A program made the position numbers and the translations under genes. Of a stretch of DNA of 64,000 nt, positions 36,249-45,181 are shown piece after piece (position 1 is the first letter of the stretch; every line of letters begins with the position of its first letter). The notes beneath the pieces were generated by a model that saw only the letters and a list, made by a program, of their open reading frames with translations, searched no databases and had not been told where the DNA came from. Source of the DNA: Altererythrobacter ishigakiensis (GTDB lineage: Bacteria > Pseudomonadota > Alphaproteobacteria > Sphingomonadales > Sphingomonadaceae); NCBI RefSeq assembly GCF_001663155.1, contig NZ_CP015963.1, forward strand, positions 62,001 to 126,000. The letters run 5' to 3'.

Positions 36249-36652
36249 AGCGCGTCTGGGACTGTTTCGAAGCCCGGAATATCTCCCAGTTCGACCCAAT
36301 CCTGTTTGCTTTTGGTATAACAATGGAAAGCCGGCTTCAGGCTGCTTGTATCATCCAGCGTGCCCGCCTTGATGAACATCACGCCCGGCGGGTGTTCTAC
36401 AAGTGTGAAGACTGGTGATCCGCAATCGCCACAAAACTGACGCCGCACCGTTGCGCCGCTGTCACCTTTGTCATTGTATGTCTTGACCTCGCCTTCGACG
36501 GTTACGGAGCCTTCCGGAACACCCACAATAATCGATAAGGCGCTGCCAGCCTGACGCTGGCAATTCTTGCAATGACAGGTCACGCACATCAGTGGATCTG
36601 TTGTCAATTCATAGCGTATATTTCCGCACAGACACCCACCGGTCAGACCCAT
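36245..36652 (-). CDS. GFA-family (glutathione-dependent formaldehyde-activating-like) protein
   Basis: A 135-residue zinc protein. It has the GFA cysteine pattern: GGCLCGNIRYE, TCHCKNCQRQAGSA and QFCGDCGSPVFT. The Cys-rich Mss4-like fold binds two zinc ions. The founding activity (S-hydroxymethylglutathione formation) is not established for most members. It sits at the end of a minus-strand run with two membrane/lipoprotein genes. A second GFA protein lies at 38914. Confidence 0.9.
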   Translation of the reverse strand: MGLTGGCLCGNIRYELTTDPLMCVTCHCKNCQRQAGSALSIIVGVPEGSVTVEGEVKTYNDKGDSGATVRRQFCGDCGSPVFTLVEHPPGVMFIKAGTLDDTSSLKPAFHCYTKSKQDWVELGDIPGFETVPDAL

Positions 36653-36663
36653 GGCGATTCTCC

Positions 36664-37053
36664 CTATTCCTGTGTGATCGAGGCGCTGGCTGCATCCTCG
36701 ACTTCGCTGCGGGTCAGCAGAAATATCAAGAAGCCGAAGGCGAACAGTAGATCCAGCGCGAGCACAATGGCGGTTGTGCCGTAACTCTCATCATCTAGCC
36801 CGGCCGCGACCATCAGTGCGACAACAGCAACCTTGCCGAATACACCGGCCCATAAAACACTGGCATAGCGGTTGGGATCGCGCGCTGTGACCGCGTAGAT
36901 AATCCCGAAGGCGAAGACCAAGACTGCAACAAGGCGCGTGTCCACAGTCGGGGTAGGCCCAAGCATCGCCGCGGCGCCAATCGCAAAGTTAAAGATGGCG
37001 GCCAACCAGAAGAACCAAACCCAACCGCGCCCTGCATCATTATTACCTGACAT
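36664..37053 (-). CDS. Hypothetical four-helix membrane protein
   Basis: A 129-residue protein with four hydrophobic segments: WVWFFWLAAIFNFAIGAAAML, LVAVLVFAFGIIYAVTA, VLWAGVFGKVAVVALMVAAG, TAIVLALDLLFAFGFLIFLL. It has short hydrophilic ends. I do not recognise the family. It follows a small COG3650-like lipoprotein gene by two bases and precedes the GFA gene by eleven bases, so the three are likely one operon. Confidence 0.7.
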   Translation of the reverse strand: MSGNNDAGRGWVWFFWLAAIFNFAIGAAAMLGPTPTVDTRLVAVLVFAFGIIYAVTARDPNRYASVLWAGVFGKVAVVALMVAAGLDDESYGTTAIVLALDLLFAFGFLIFLLTRSEVEDAASASITQE

Positions 37054-37055
37054 GT

Positions 37056-37502
37056 TTATCCTTCCGTTTCCTCACCCGAGTATGGCTGGCTTTCGGTGTA
37101 GGCACAGCCGTTGAGCTGAGTTTCTCCCAACGTCAGCGTCACAGTGAACGGATAGCTGCGGTCGCTCATTGTGTCTGAACATTCACCAGGCGTGACAGCC
37201 ATGTGAAGTGGCGCTCCTGCCAACTCGCCGGAGATTCCAAGCCCGCCATTGCCTGCGAAGCGCTTCACCGCGACTACATCTCCCGCCATATTCTCAGGCG
37301 TTGTATAGGTCAGTTTTTCAGTTTCAATCTTTGCGCTCCAGAACGGCTCATTACCCAAAGCATTGATGGTTTCACCATCTGCAATGCCATCAAATGTTTC
37401 TACATCGCCGGGCGCGTCTTCTGCACCCCCAAAGCAGGCATACAAACCGAGTGATACTGCGGCAGACAATGCCAATCGCTTGGCAAACTCTTTGCCTATC
37501 AT
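37056..37502 (-). CDS. COG3650-like lipoprotein
   Basis: A 148-residue protein. A hydrophobic N-terminus ends in LGLYAC, a plausible lipobox with Cys at about residue 23. The segment GNEPFWSAKIETEKLTYTTP recalls the COG3650/HslJ-like small envelope proteins. CSDTMSDRSYPFTVTLTLGE with a Cys pair (PGECSD, LNGCAY) suggests a disulfide. Function is unknown. It is the first gene of a minus-strand run and is divergent from the photolyase-like gene. Confidence 0.75.
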   Translation of the reverse strand: MIGKEFAKRLALSAAVSLGLYACFGGAEDAPGDVETFDGIADGETINALGNEPFWSAKIETEKLTYTTPENMAGDVVAVKRFAGNGGLGISGELAGAPLHMAVTPGECSDTMSDRSYPFTVTLTLGETQLNGCAYTESQPYSGEETEG

Positions 37503-37598
37503 TGATCAATTCCCCCTTCCGACCAATCTACTTGATAACCGCGGGGTTGCCCCCTGTCACCTCCTGCATTCAGTTTGAAAACAGCCAATCGGTAATTT

Positions 37599-37623
37599 GG
37601 AACTCGCCCGCGGCACACCCGTT
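37599..37623 (+). promoter_or_regulatory. EcfG-type general stress promoter
   Basis: GGAAC (37599-37603) and CGTT (37620-37623) are separated by 16 bases, matching the GGAAC-N16/17-CGTT promoter of the alphaproteobacterial general stress sigma factor EcfG. Transcription would begin near 37630, almost at the ATG 37633 of the photolyase-like gene. That would imply a leaderless or nearly leaderless message. Confidence 0.55.
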
Positions 37624-37632
37624 GAACCCGCA

Positions 37633-38871
37633 ATGGAATGGCCCGCTGATCGAAACGCTGCGCTCGCTCGTCTGGCGCAATTCGCGCCGCAAATGGGGCG
37701 CCGCTACTCCAATAGACGCAATCATGACGAAGGTCTGACGCGAAACAACGTATCGCAGCTCTCACCATGCCTACATGCAGGTGTCGTGAGCGAAGCCGAA
37801 GTCCTCGAATCTGCACTGGGCCATCACGGCCCAGAGGCGGCAGACAAATTCATCGCTGAGGTATTCTGGCGCATCTACTTCAAGGGCTATCTGGAACAGC
37901 GGCTCAGCATCTGGAAGGCATATTGCAAACAGCGCGATCTTTCTTTCGCCGAGTTGGAAACCAACAAAGGTCTTCGCGCCGCATACGATAAGGCAGTCAC
38001 CGGAAGCACCGGCATTGCCGCTTTCGATCACTGGGCGCGGGAACTGGCGACGACCGGATATTTGCACAATCACGCGCGGATGTGGTTCGCGAGTATCTGG
38101 ATCTTCACCTTGAAGCTGGATTGGGCGCTGGGCGCGGACTTTTTTCTGCAGCACCTGCTGGATGGTGACGCGGCATCCAACACGCTGAGCTGGCGTTGGG
38201 TTGGCGGGCTACATACCAAAGGCAAGATCTATCTCGCCCGACCTGACAATATCGAGCGCTACACGCAGGATCATCCCGATGGCCCACTTCAAACAGAGAG
38301 GCTGGCAACCGAGGCATCGCCTTTGGAAGAACTGGAGGACCACCCCCGCCAACTGCTAAATCTGCCTGCCCCCGCTGAATCGCTCGAGCGCCCCTTCGCG
38401 CTGCTGCTGCATGACCATGGGGCCAGCCACGTGCCGCTCCATTTGCCAGAAGCGCCATCGGTTGTGATTTCTGCCGCACGGCCAGAGGCTCGGACGCCGG
38501 TGGCTTGCGGAGGGTTGACCGCAACTTTCGCACGCGATGTGGCGCGCAAAGGCGGGAAGGATGCAGCCAAGGCGTTTGGCTGTAATCACAAAGAATGGAA
38601 CGAAGGCAATTCGCTGTCTGGCATCCTTAAGGAAACGGGCCTTCAACATGTCGTTACGCCATATCTGACCGCCGGTTGGACCCGCGACGCACTTTGGCCT
38701 GAGCTTATGCAACTGGACGAGCAAGGCCACTTGACTCAGCTTGTTTCTGAACTTGATCGCGTCACATGGCCCCACGCCAAAGCCGGGTTCTTCGGGGTGA
38801 AAAAGATCATGCATAAGGCGATGCGGGAGGCTGGCGTCGCGCCGCGGCAGATGGAACTTTTCGACGCTTGA
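37633..38871 (+). CDS. Photolyase/cryptochrome-like FAD protein lacking the N-terminal antenna domain
   Basis: The start at ATG 37633 (MEWPADRNAALARL) fits the EcfG-type promoter just upstream; a TTG at 37597 is the alternative. It gives 412 residues. The photolyase FAD-binding domain occupies about residues 1-225: NVSQLSPCLHAGVVSE, FIAEVFWRIYFKGYLE, GSTGIAAFDHWARELATTGY, LHNHARMWFAS, DGDAASNTLSWRWVGG. The usual 200-residue Rossmann antenna domain is absent from the N-terminus. Instead about 170 residues follow the FAD domain (from PFALLLHDHGAS to WPHAKAGFFGVKK). These may be a relocated alpha/beta domain. DNA repair or light sensing is likely. Confidence 0.85.
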   Translation: MEWPADRNAALARLAQFAPQMGRRYSNRRNHDEGLTRNNVSQLSPCLHAGVVSEAEVLESALGHHGPEAADKFIAEVFWRIYFKGYLEQRLSIWKAYCKQRDLSFAELETNKGLRAAYDKAVTGSTGIAAFDHWARELATTGYLHNHARMWFASIWIFTLKLDWALGADFFLQHLLDGDAASNTLSWRWVGGLHTKGKIYLARPDNIERYTQDHPDGPLQTERLATEASPLEELEDHPRQLLNLPAPAESLERPFALLLHDHGASHVPLHLPEAPSVVISAARPEARTPVACGGLTATFARDVARKGGKDAAKAFGCNHKEWNEGNSLSGILKETGLQHVVTPYLTAGWTRDALWPELMQLDEQGHLTQLVSELDRVTWPHAKAGFFGVKKIMHKAMREAGVAPRQMELFDA

Positions 38872-38885
38872 TCAATAGGCTACGC

Positions 38886-38905
38886 TTCCTTCCAACAGGA
38901 AGGAA
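38886..38905 (+). promoter_or_regulatory. Hairpin sequestering the ribosome-binding site of the second GFA gene
   Basis: TTCCTTCC (38886-38893), loop AACA and GGAAGGAA (38898-38905) form a perfect 8-bp stem. The 3' arm is the Shine-Dalgarno sequence of the ATG at 38914. Opening of the stem would be needed for initiation. Confidence 0.6.
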
Positions 38906-38913
38906 CGCACACC

Positions 38914-39354
38914 ATGTCCGACACCCCCGAACAGATCACAGGCCACTGCCTGTGTGGCGCAGTCACCGTCACCGCTACTCCTGCAAAGCCGCATCTTGAG
39001 GCGTGTCATTGCGAGATGTGCCGCCGTTGGTGCGGCAGCGCCTATCTGGCTGTGCAGAGCGATACCGCTCCGCAATTCACGGGCGAGGAGCATATCACCC
39101 GCTTCAAATCGTCAAACTGGGCGGAGCGCGGCTTCTGCAGTAAATGCGGCAGCAATCTGTTTTACTGTTTCACACCCACGGGCAGCTATTCCTTCCTTGC
39201 GGGCTTGTTTGACGATCTGGGCGACAGAGTCCTGGCGGAAGAGATATTTGTCGATGAGCAGCCCGATTATTATGCCTTCGTGCAAGAGACTACCCGCAAG
39301 ACAGGGCCGGAGCTGATTGCAGAAGCGAAGGAAGCGGGCTTTACCTTCGACTGA
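38914..39354 (+). CDS. GFA-family zinc protein
   Basis: A 146-residue protein. It has the GFA cysteine framework GHCLCGAVTVTA, CHCEMCRRWCGSA and RGFCSKCGSNLFY. It is paralogous in layout to the gene at 36245 but not close in sequence. It lies 42 bases after the photolyase-like gene on the same strand. Its strong GGAAGGAA ribosome site is buried in a perfect hairpin. Substrate unknown; most of these proteins bind zinc and are assigned to glutathione/formaldehyde chemistry by name only. Confidence 0.9.
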   Translation: MSDTPEQITGHCLCGAVTVTATPAKPHLEACHCEMCRRWCGSAYLAVQSDTAPQFTGEEHITRFKSSNWAERGFCSKCGSNLFYCFTPTGSYSFLAGLFDDLGDRVLAEEIFVDEQPDYYAFVQETTRKTGPELIAEAKEAGFTFD

Positions 39355-39357
39355 TCC

Positions 39358-39702
39358 TTACATCACTTTGTCAGGGCGTGGATCGTGCTTGTGGCGCGAT
39401 TCCTTGCCAAAGTGACGGTCCAGCCGCTCAAACAGGATATTTCCCGCTTTGCGCGCCGCATCGTCTACTTTGGCCGCATGCGCGGTGACGCCCAGCGGTT
39501 TGCCGCCGCGCGGACGCGCTTCGATCGTGCATGTCTTGTCATCAGCTCCATGCTTATGCGCATTCTCGTCTGACACGTGCACTTCTATTCGAGTGAGGCG
39601 TTCCTCATAGCGCGCAAGACGATGACGAAGCTGCGCCTCAATCCGTTCGGCGACGTTTTCCGTGCCCATAACACTGCTGTCGGAATTGAACTGGAACTGC
39701 AT
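39358..39702 (-). CDS. HPF/RaiA-family ribosome-associated protein
   Basis: A 114-residue protein resembling the short form of hibernation-promoting factor: an N-terminal beta strand, a basic helix with RHRLARYEERLTRIEVHVSD, then CTIEARPRGGKPLGVTA and DAARKAGNILFERLDRHF. Such proteins sit on the 30S subunit under stress and stop translation. Its stop is three bases from the convergent GFA gene stop. The 165 bases upstream (39703-39867) hold no gene and no promoter I can name. Confidence 0.82.
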   Translation of the reverse strand: MQFQFNSDSSVMGTENVAERIEAQLRHRLARYEERLTRIEVHVSDENAHKHGADDKTCTIEARPRGGKPLGVTAHAAKVDDAARKAGNILFERLDRHFGKESRHKHDPRPDKVM

Positions 39703-39867
39703 GGATCTATGCTCCTCTCGTTTTCTCTTTTCTCCCTCTCAAGATGGGGATTTCCGCGAGAGTTTCCAGCAGAATCGGACTCGAATCCATGGTGATAGAG
39801 ACGTCACTCGATTGCGCGTTTACGCCCCGCTGGCTAATGCGCTCAGATGCAGAGAGGAATAAGTGCA

Positions 39868-40269
39868 ATGATCAATAATTTGCCGGACACATTGCTGCGT
39901 TACCGCGTGATCGTGGGGCTATTAGCGCTGCTGGTCTGCGCCGCAACCTGGACGCTAGACCTAACGCAAATGGTCTATGAATGCCCGTTCTGCCGCGCGC
40001 AGCGCACCGTGATCGGACTGCTGGGCCTGATCATCCTGCTGCCATGGTACCGCCATTGGCTAAGCCGCTATCTCGCCGCGATCTTCGGCGTGTTCGGCCT
40101 GGTCGTGGGATCGATGCAGCATTTCAGAGGATGGGCGCGGATCAGCGCGGGCGAGTTTGAATGGGGCGAGCAGTGGTATATCAATCCATGGCTGCTTTCC
40201 GGTTGCGCGATCTTCATCATCATGGCACTGCTGCTGCTGATTTGGCGGGACAGCCCGGCGGCTGATTAG
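39868..40269 (+). CDS. DsbB-like small membrane protein with a CPFC motif
   Basis: The start at ATG 39868 follows AGAGGAATAAG and gives 133 residues. Four hydrophobic segments span the protein. YECPFCRAQRTVIG just after the first helix places a CxxC motif at the membrane surface, as in the DsbB/VKOR oxidoreductase families. A second Cys in SGCAIF near the C-terminus is isolated. A role in periplasmic disulfide or quinone redox exchange is possible. The second Cys pair of DsbB is not seen, so function is tentative. Confidence 0.6.
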   Translation: MINNLPDTLLRYRVIVGLLALLVCAATWTLDLTQMVYECPFCRAQRTVIGLLGLIILLPWYRHWLSRYLAAIFGVFGLVVGSMQHFRGWARISAGEFEWGEQWYINPWLLSGCAIFIIMALLLLIWRDSPAAD

Positions 40270-40278
40270 AAAAGTCGA

Positions 40279-40491
40279 TTAATTTTCCAGCGCCTCGGCA
40301 GCGCGCCGCTCTTCGCGTTCTTTTTCAGCCTTGGCGCGATCAGTCGCGACCTTCTGGGCTTGCGCGGCCAAGCCGCGCCATGTTTTCTCTGCGCGTAGTT
40401 CACGCTCGCGCACATTCTCAAGATCGGCTGCCCTAGCTCTTTCCGCAGCTTCCTCAGCACGTGCGTGATAGAATTCAAATGTCTGGGCCAT
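40279..40491 (-). CDS. Hypothetical coiled-coil protein (70 aa)
   Basis: The ATG at 40491 follows AAAGGAGG and begins MAQTFEFYHARAEEAAERAR. The product is 70 residues of highly charged, Ala/Glu/Arg-rich sequence that should form one long helix or coiled coil. No family is recognised. It is convergent with the DsbB-like gene (ten bases apart) and follows the cold-shock gene on the same strand by 90 bases. Confidence 0.7.
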   Translation of the reverse strand: MAQTFEFYHARAEEAAERARAADLENVRERELRAEKTWRGLAAQAQKVATDRAKAEKEREERRAAEALEN

Positions 40492-40581
40492 GGATGCCTC
40501 CTTTGGCAATCTGGAAAGTGTGTTGGGGGGGCGATTGCGCGGAGGTGAGCGTTGCCCGCCCCCGCACCGGATCGCAAATAA

Positions 40582-40794
40582 TCAGTCGGCAGCCGACAGG
40601 TTTACGGCGCTTTCCTTGCCATTGCGGCCCATTTCCACGTCGTAGTTAAGGCGCTGGTCCTTATCGAGCGTGGTCATTCCGCCTGCCTGTACAGCAGAGA
40701 TATGAACGAAGCTGTCATTTGAACCATCGTCAGGCTGGATAAAGCCATAGCCCTTGTCGGTGTTGAAGAATTTTACGGTGCCAGTCTTTGACAT
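40582..40794 (-). CDS. Cold-shock domain protein
   Basis: A 70-residue CSD protein. It has RNP1 KGYGFIQPDD and RNP2 SFVHISAVQ, and an N-terminal GTVKFFNTDKGYGF. Such proteins bind single-stranded RNA/DNA and melt mRNA structure. The start at 40794 follows AAAGGAACG within a small hairpin. The 182-base upstream stretch to 41027 likely includes a long 5' untranslated region, which is usual for csp mRNAs, and otherwise contains no gene. Confidence 0.93.
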   Translation of the reverse strand: MSKTGTVKFFNTDKGYGFIQPDDGSNDSFVHISAVQAGGMTTLDKDQRLNYDVEMGRNGKESAVNLSAAD

Positions 40795-41027
40795 GTGTGC
40801 GTTCCTTTCAAGAACGTAAGTGTTGCCCGCGAGGCAGGATGCCACGCAGGTCGTGCGTCAATCGTTCAGATGAAAGGAAGTCGTCGTCCGGTTAACGCCG
40901 GGGCCCGAAGGGGCAAGCGGCGGATCGCAAATTTCAAGTTCCGTCGCAAATTCCGACGTAAGCGAGTGCGTATTAGCAGGGAAATACCTAAATACCTAAT
41001 TATTACCGCAGCGCGCAACTTTTGGAG

Positions 41028-41411
41028 CTAGCTCGCAATCACCTCGTTCGCCTGAGTGATGAAGGATCGGCTGCGCGCAAAGTCGATGAAATTGGCTTCG
41101 TCTTCGAACAGGATGCGCGCATGTTTCTGCCCCTCTTCCGTGGCGACGGCGGCGGCGACGGCTTCTTCGCTATCGAACCATAGCTCTGCCACACCGTCAA
41201 AATCCTCGCCATCTCCGTAAGGGATGCCACGCCCTTCATTGTTGGCCGCGCCGATGGGGCTGTCGATTGTATGCTGCTGGATATAGCGGCGGATGCCCAG
41301 CGCCTCTCGCGCGGCGGCAACCAGCGGGGCATGCATGCCGCGCCAGTATTCCTGAAACTCCGCGCGGCTAAGCGAGGGCAAACGGTGCAGACAATATGTG
41401 AGTTTGATCAT
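41028..41411 (-). CDS. EthD-domain protein
   Basis: A 127-residue protein with a ferredoxin-like EthD fold. It has MIKLTYCLHRLPSLSRAEFQEYW, read in two parts, and GMHAPLVAAAREALGIRRY, with FDGVAELWFDSEEAVAAAV later. The family name comes from an ethyl tert-butyl ether degradation operon; most members are uncharacterised dimeric alpha+beta barrel enzymes or accessory proteins. It lies 32 bases before the dioxygenase on the same strand. Confidence 0.85.
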   Translation of the reverse strand: MIKLTYCLHRLPSLSRAEFQEYWRGMHAPLVAAAREALGIRRYIQQHTIDSPIGAANNEGRGIPYGDGEDFDGVAELWFDSEEAVAAAVATEEGQKHARILFEDEANFIDFARSRSFITQANEVIAS

Positions 41412-41443
41412 GGTGTTTCACCTCAGGTTGAGAGCTGACCCGA

Positions 41444-42073
41444 TCAGGGGTCAGCCAGCACGATGTCCCAGTGATAGGCGGCCTGATCGGTCTTGTGCGC
41501 GATCAGCTTTGCCGCGCCATCGCCCAGCCGCGTGATGCCGCGATCGTTTTCCTTTCGCCCCTCTTCCTCAGGGAAATACATCTGCGTGATCAGCCGGGTG
41601 TGCAGACCCTGAACATCGAAGTGGATGTGCCGGGGCCGCCCGCCATATAGGCCTGGGCGGACCGTGGTGATGCGCCATTCGCCGTCGCGGTCCGTGCGCA
41701 GATCGGCGAACCCCTGAAAATGCGGATCAAGCGGCGCTTCGTTATTGCCATCATTGGCGTGGGCATAGCGGCCGTGCGTATTTGACTGCCACAGCTCGAC
41801 CTTTGCATTGGAAATCGGGTTGCCCATCCGGTCAAGCACGCGGCCGAACACTTCGATCACTTCACCCGCCGCGCGCGCATCATGCCCGTCCAGCCGGGTC
41901 AGGTCAGCATCCGCCTCGCCCATGCGAGAGACGGGATAGAATGGGCCGAGCTGTTGCGGCGGAGTCAGCCGGCTGAGCCATTCAGGCCGTGCCTGCGCGG
42001 CCAGTTTCGTTGCGCCTGCTGCTGTCAGCAAAGCGCCAGCCGCAAAGGCGCGGCGTGTCATCGGGTTGGTCAT
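41444..42073 (-). CDS. Intradiol ring-cleavage dioxygenase, secreted (Tat)
   Basis: The start at 42073 (MTNPMTRRAFAAGALLTAAG) gives 209 residues with a twin-arginine signal. The intradiol catalytic fold follows: LGPFYPVSRMGE, VIEVFGRVLDRMGNPISNAK, VELWQSNTHGRYAHANDGN and LYGGRPRHIHFDVQG. The non-heme Fe(III) ligands (two Tyr, two His) fall in the YPVS/GRYAH/HIH segments. It would cleave a catechol between its hydroxyls, outside the cytoplasm. It sits after the EthD gene on the same strand. Confidence 0.88.
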   Translation of the reverse strand: MTNPMTRRAFAAGALLTAAGATKLAAQARPEWLSRLTPPQQLGPFYPVSRMGEADADLTRLDGHDARAAGEVIEVFGRVLDRMGNPISNAKVELWQSNTHGRYAHANDGNNEAPLDPHFQGFADLRTDRDGEWRITTVRPGLYGGRPRHIHFDVQGLHTRLITQMYFPEEEGRKENDRGITRLGDGAAKLIAHKTDQAAYHWDIVLADP

Positions 42074-42180
42074 TGTCCCCACTCTCCCGTTTCATGCGCG
42101 CCCCGCGGGTGATGATAGAGGGTTAGGAGATCATGGCAAGGTGGGTTGAGTGGAGAAGCTGGTTCCGGAGGGCTAACTCC

Positions 42181-42650
42181 TCACCCCTTAGCGGCCCAGC
42201 ATTCCAGTTCGACCTTAGCGCCCAGCGCTAGGCCATTCGTGCCGAAGGCCGAGCGTGCAGGGTAGCGGCCTTCCTTGAAATACTCGGCGTAGATCGCGTT
42301 GAAGGCGGGCCATTCGCTCATGTCCTCCAGCATCACAGTGCATTTAAACACATCGTCAAACACCAGGTCATGCTTGGCGAGCCGCGCTTCCATCCGCTGG
42401 AAAATGCGTCGCGTCTCGGCCTCGATACCGCCCGGCACCACGCCGGTACCCGCATCATTCGCGCCGATATCGCTCGAGAGATAAAGCACGCCATCCACTT
42501 CAACCGCATCGGAAAAAGGATAGGGCAATTCAGACGCGTGATAGACCGCGCCCTTGCTGCTTTGCGCGTTCACTTCCTCCCCTTCCTGCTTGATCGAGCA
42601 GCCGCTGACCGCAAAGCCGACTGCCAGAGCCGCCAGCCCCAGCCGGCGCA

Positions 42651-42651
<1 letters not shown>
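42181..42651 (-). CDS. RidA-family lipoprotein
   Basis: A 156-residue RidA/YjgF-like protein with a lipoprotein signal (lipobox AVSGC, Cys about residue 18). The RidA core is visible: VYHASELPYPFSDAVEVDG, SSDIGANDAGTG, FKCTVMLEDMSEWPAFNAIY and PARSAFGTNGLALGAKVELE, with the catalytic Arg in PARSAF. RidA hydrolyses enamine/imine intermediates. A lipidated, exported version is uncommon. Its ATG overlaps the thiC stop by one base (TGATG), so it falls under the TPP riboswitch. Confidence 0.9.
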
Positions 42652-44570
<1,919 letters not shown>

Positions 44571-44605
44571 CTAACAGCGGGAGAGCGGATTTCTGGCAAG
44601 CACCG

Positions 44606-44713
44606 CTCCACTCCCTCCGCTGATGTTAATCAGTTCAGGTTCAACGGGTCGGGCGCTGCGACACGCCCCTCTCAGCCATTGTCCGAATGCAGACTCGCTG
44701 GCTCCCCGGGGAT
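44606..44713 (-). ncRNA. TPP (thiamine pyrophosphate) riboswitch
   Basis: On the minus strand the leader of thiC carries the THI-box core: CCCCGGGGAGCC at the 5' end, GGCTGAGAGGGGCG in the middle and GAACCTGAACTGATTAACAT before GGAGGGA at the 3' end. The CUGAGA and the ACCUGAUC-like elements bind TPP. It ends about 45 bases before the thiC ATG, which fits control of translation initiation or premature termination. Confidence 0.93.
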
Positions 44714-44751
44714 GGATTTCGTTCTAGTCTGATTTCCCTGGCAGGTCTAGC

Positions 44752-45153
44752 TCACGTGAAGCGCAAAATGCCGGCAGCGGCAACGGCAATTCCGATAAGC
44801 AATGTGATGATCGGCCACCCGCGCCGCATTGCAGCAAGGTTTTTCAGCCAAGTCTGGAAGTAAAGGTCGGATATCGCCATCACTACCAGCGCTTCAGCCA
44901 TCATCAGCCCGCCGATGGACTTCATCACCATCGACAGCAGATCGGTCGAGTCCCATGGACTCAACAAGTAGATCACCGCACCGATGAAAAGCTCCACAAA
45001 ACCGCACAGCAATTGCAACGCTGGCGATGCTTCGATCTCATCGACCATCTTGCCCCAGATGCCCGGCTGGCGCAGCGCGCCGATCGCTACAGCAATCGCG
45101 AATGCCCCGAGCAAAGTCGCACTCCAGGCCACCAAGTCCAGCGTTGTATCCAT
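44752..45153 (-). CDS. Hypothetical four-helix membrane protein
   Basis: A 133-residue protein with four membrane segments: LVAWSATLLGAFAIAVAIGA, LLCGFVELFIGAVIYLL, MVMKSIGGLMMAEALVVMAI, WPIITLLIGIAVAAAGIL. No family is recognised. It begins 28 bases after the stop of the monooxygenase gene on the same strand and is likely co-transcribed. It lies upstream of the TPP riboswitch, whose RNA starts 39 bases after its stop. Confidence 0.75.
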   Translation of the reverse strand: MDTTLDLVAWSATLLGAFAIAVAIGALRQPGIWGKMVDEIEASPALQLLCGFVELFIGAVIYLLSPWDSTDLLSMVMKSIGGLMMAEALVVMAISDLYFQTWLKNLAAMRRGWPIITLLIGIAVAAAGILRFT

Positions 45154-45181
45154 TACCAGCTACCTCCCTCTCAGCTCCGTG

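Noticed and set aside
40795..41031. Basic open frame on the plus strand upstream of the cold-shock gene
   Set aside because: Its Arg/Lys richness comes from repeated CGC/AAG-like triplets in a leader region; no ribosomal-protein motif or ribosome site was found.
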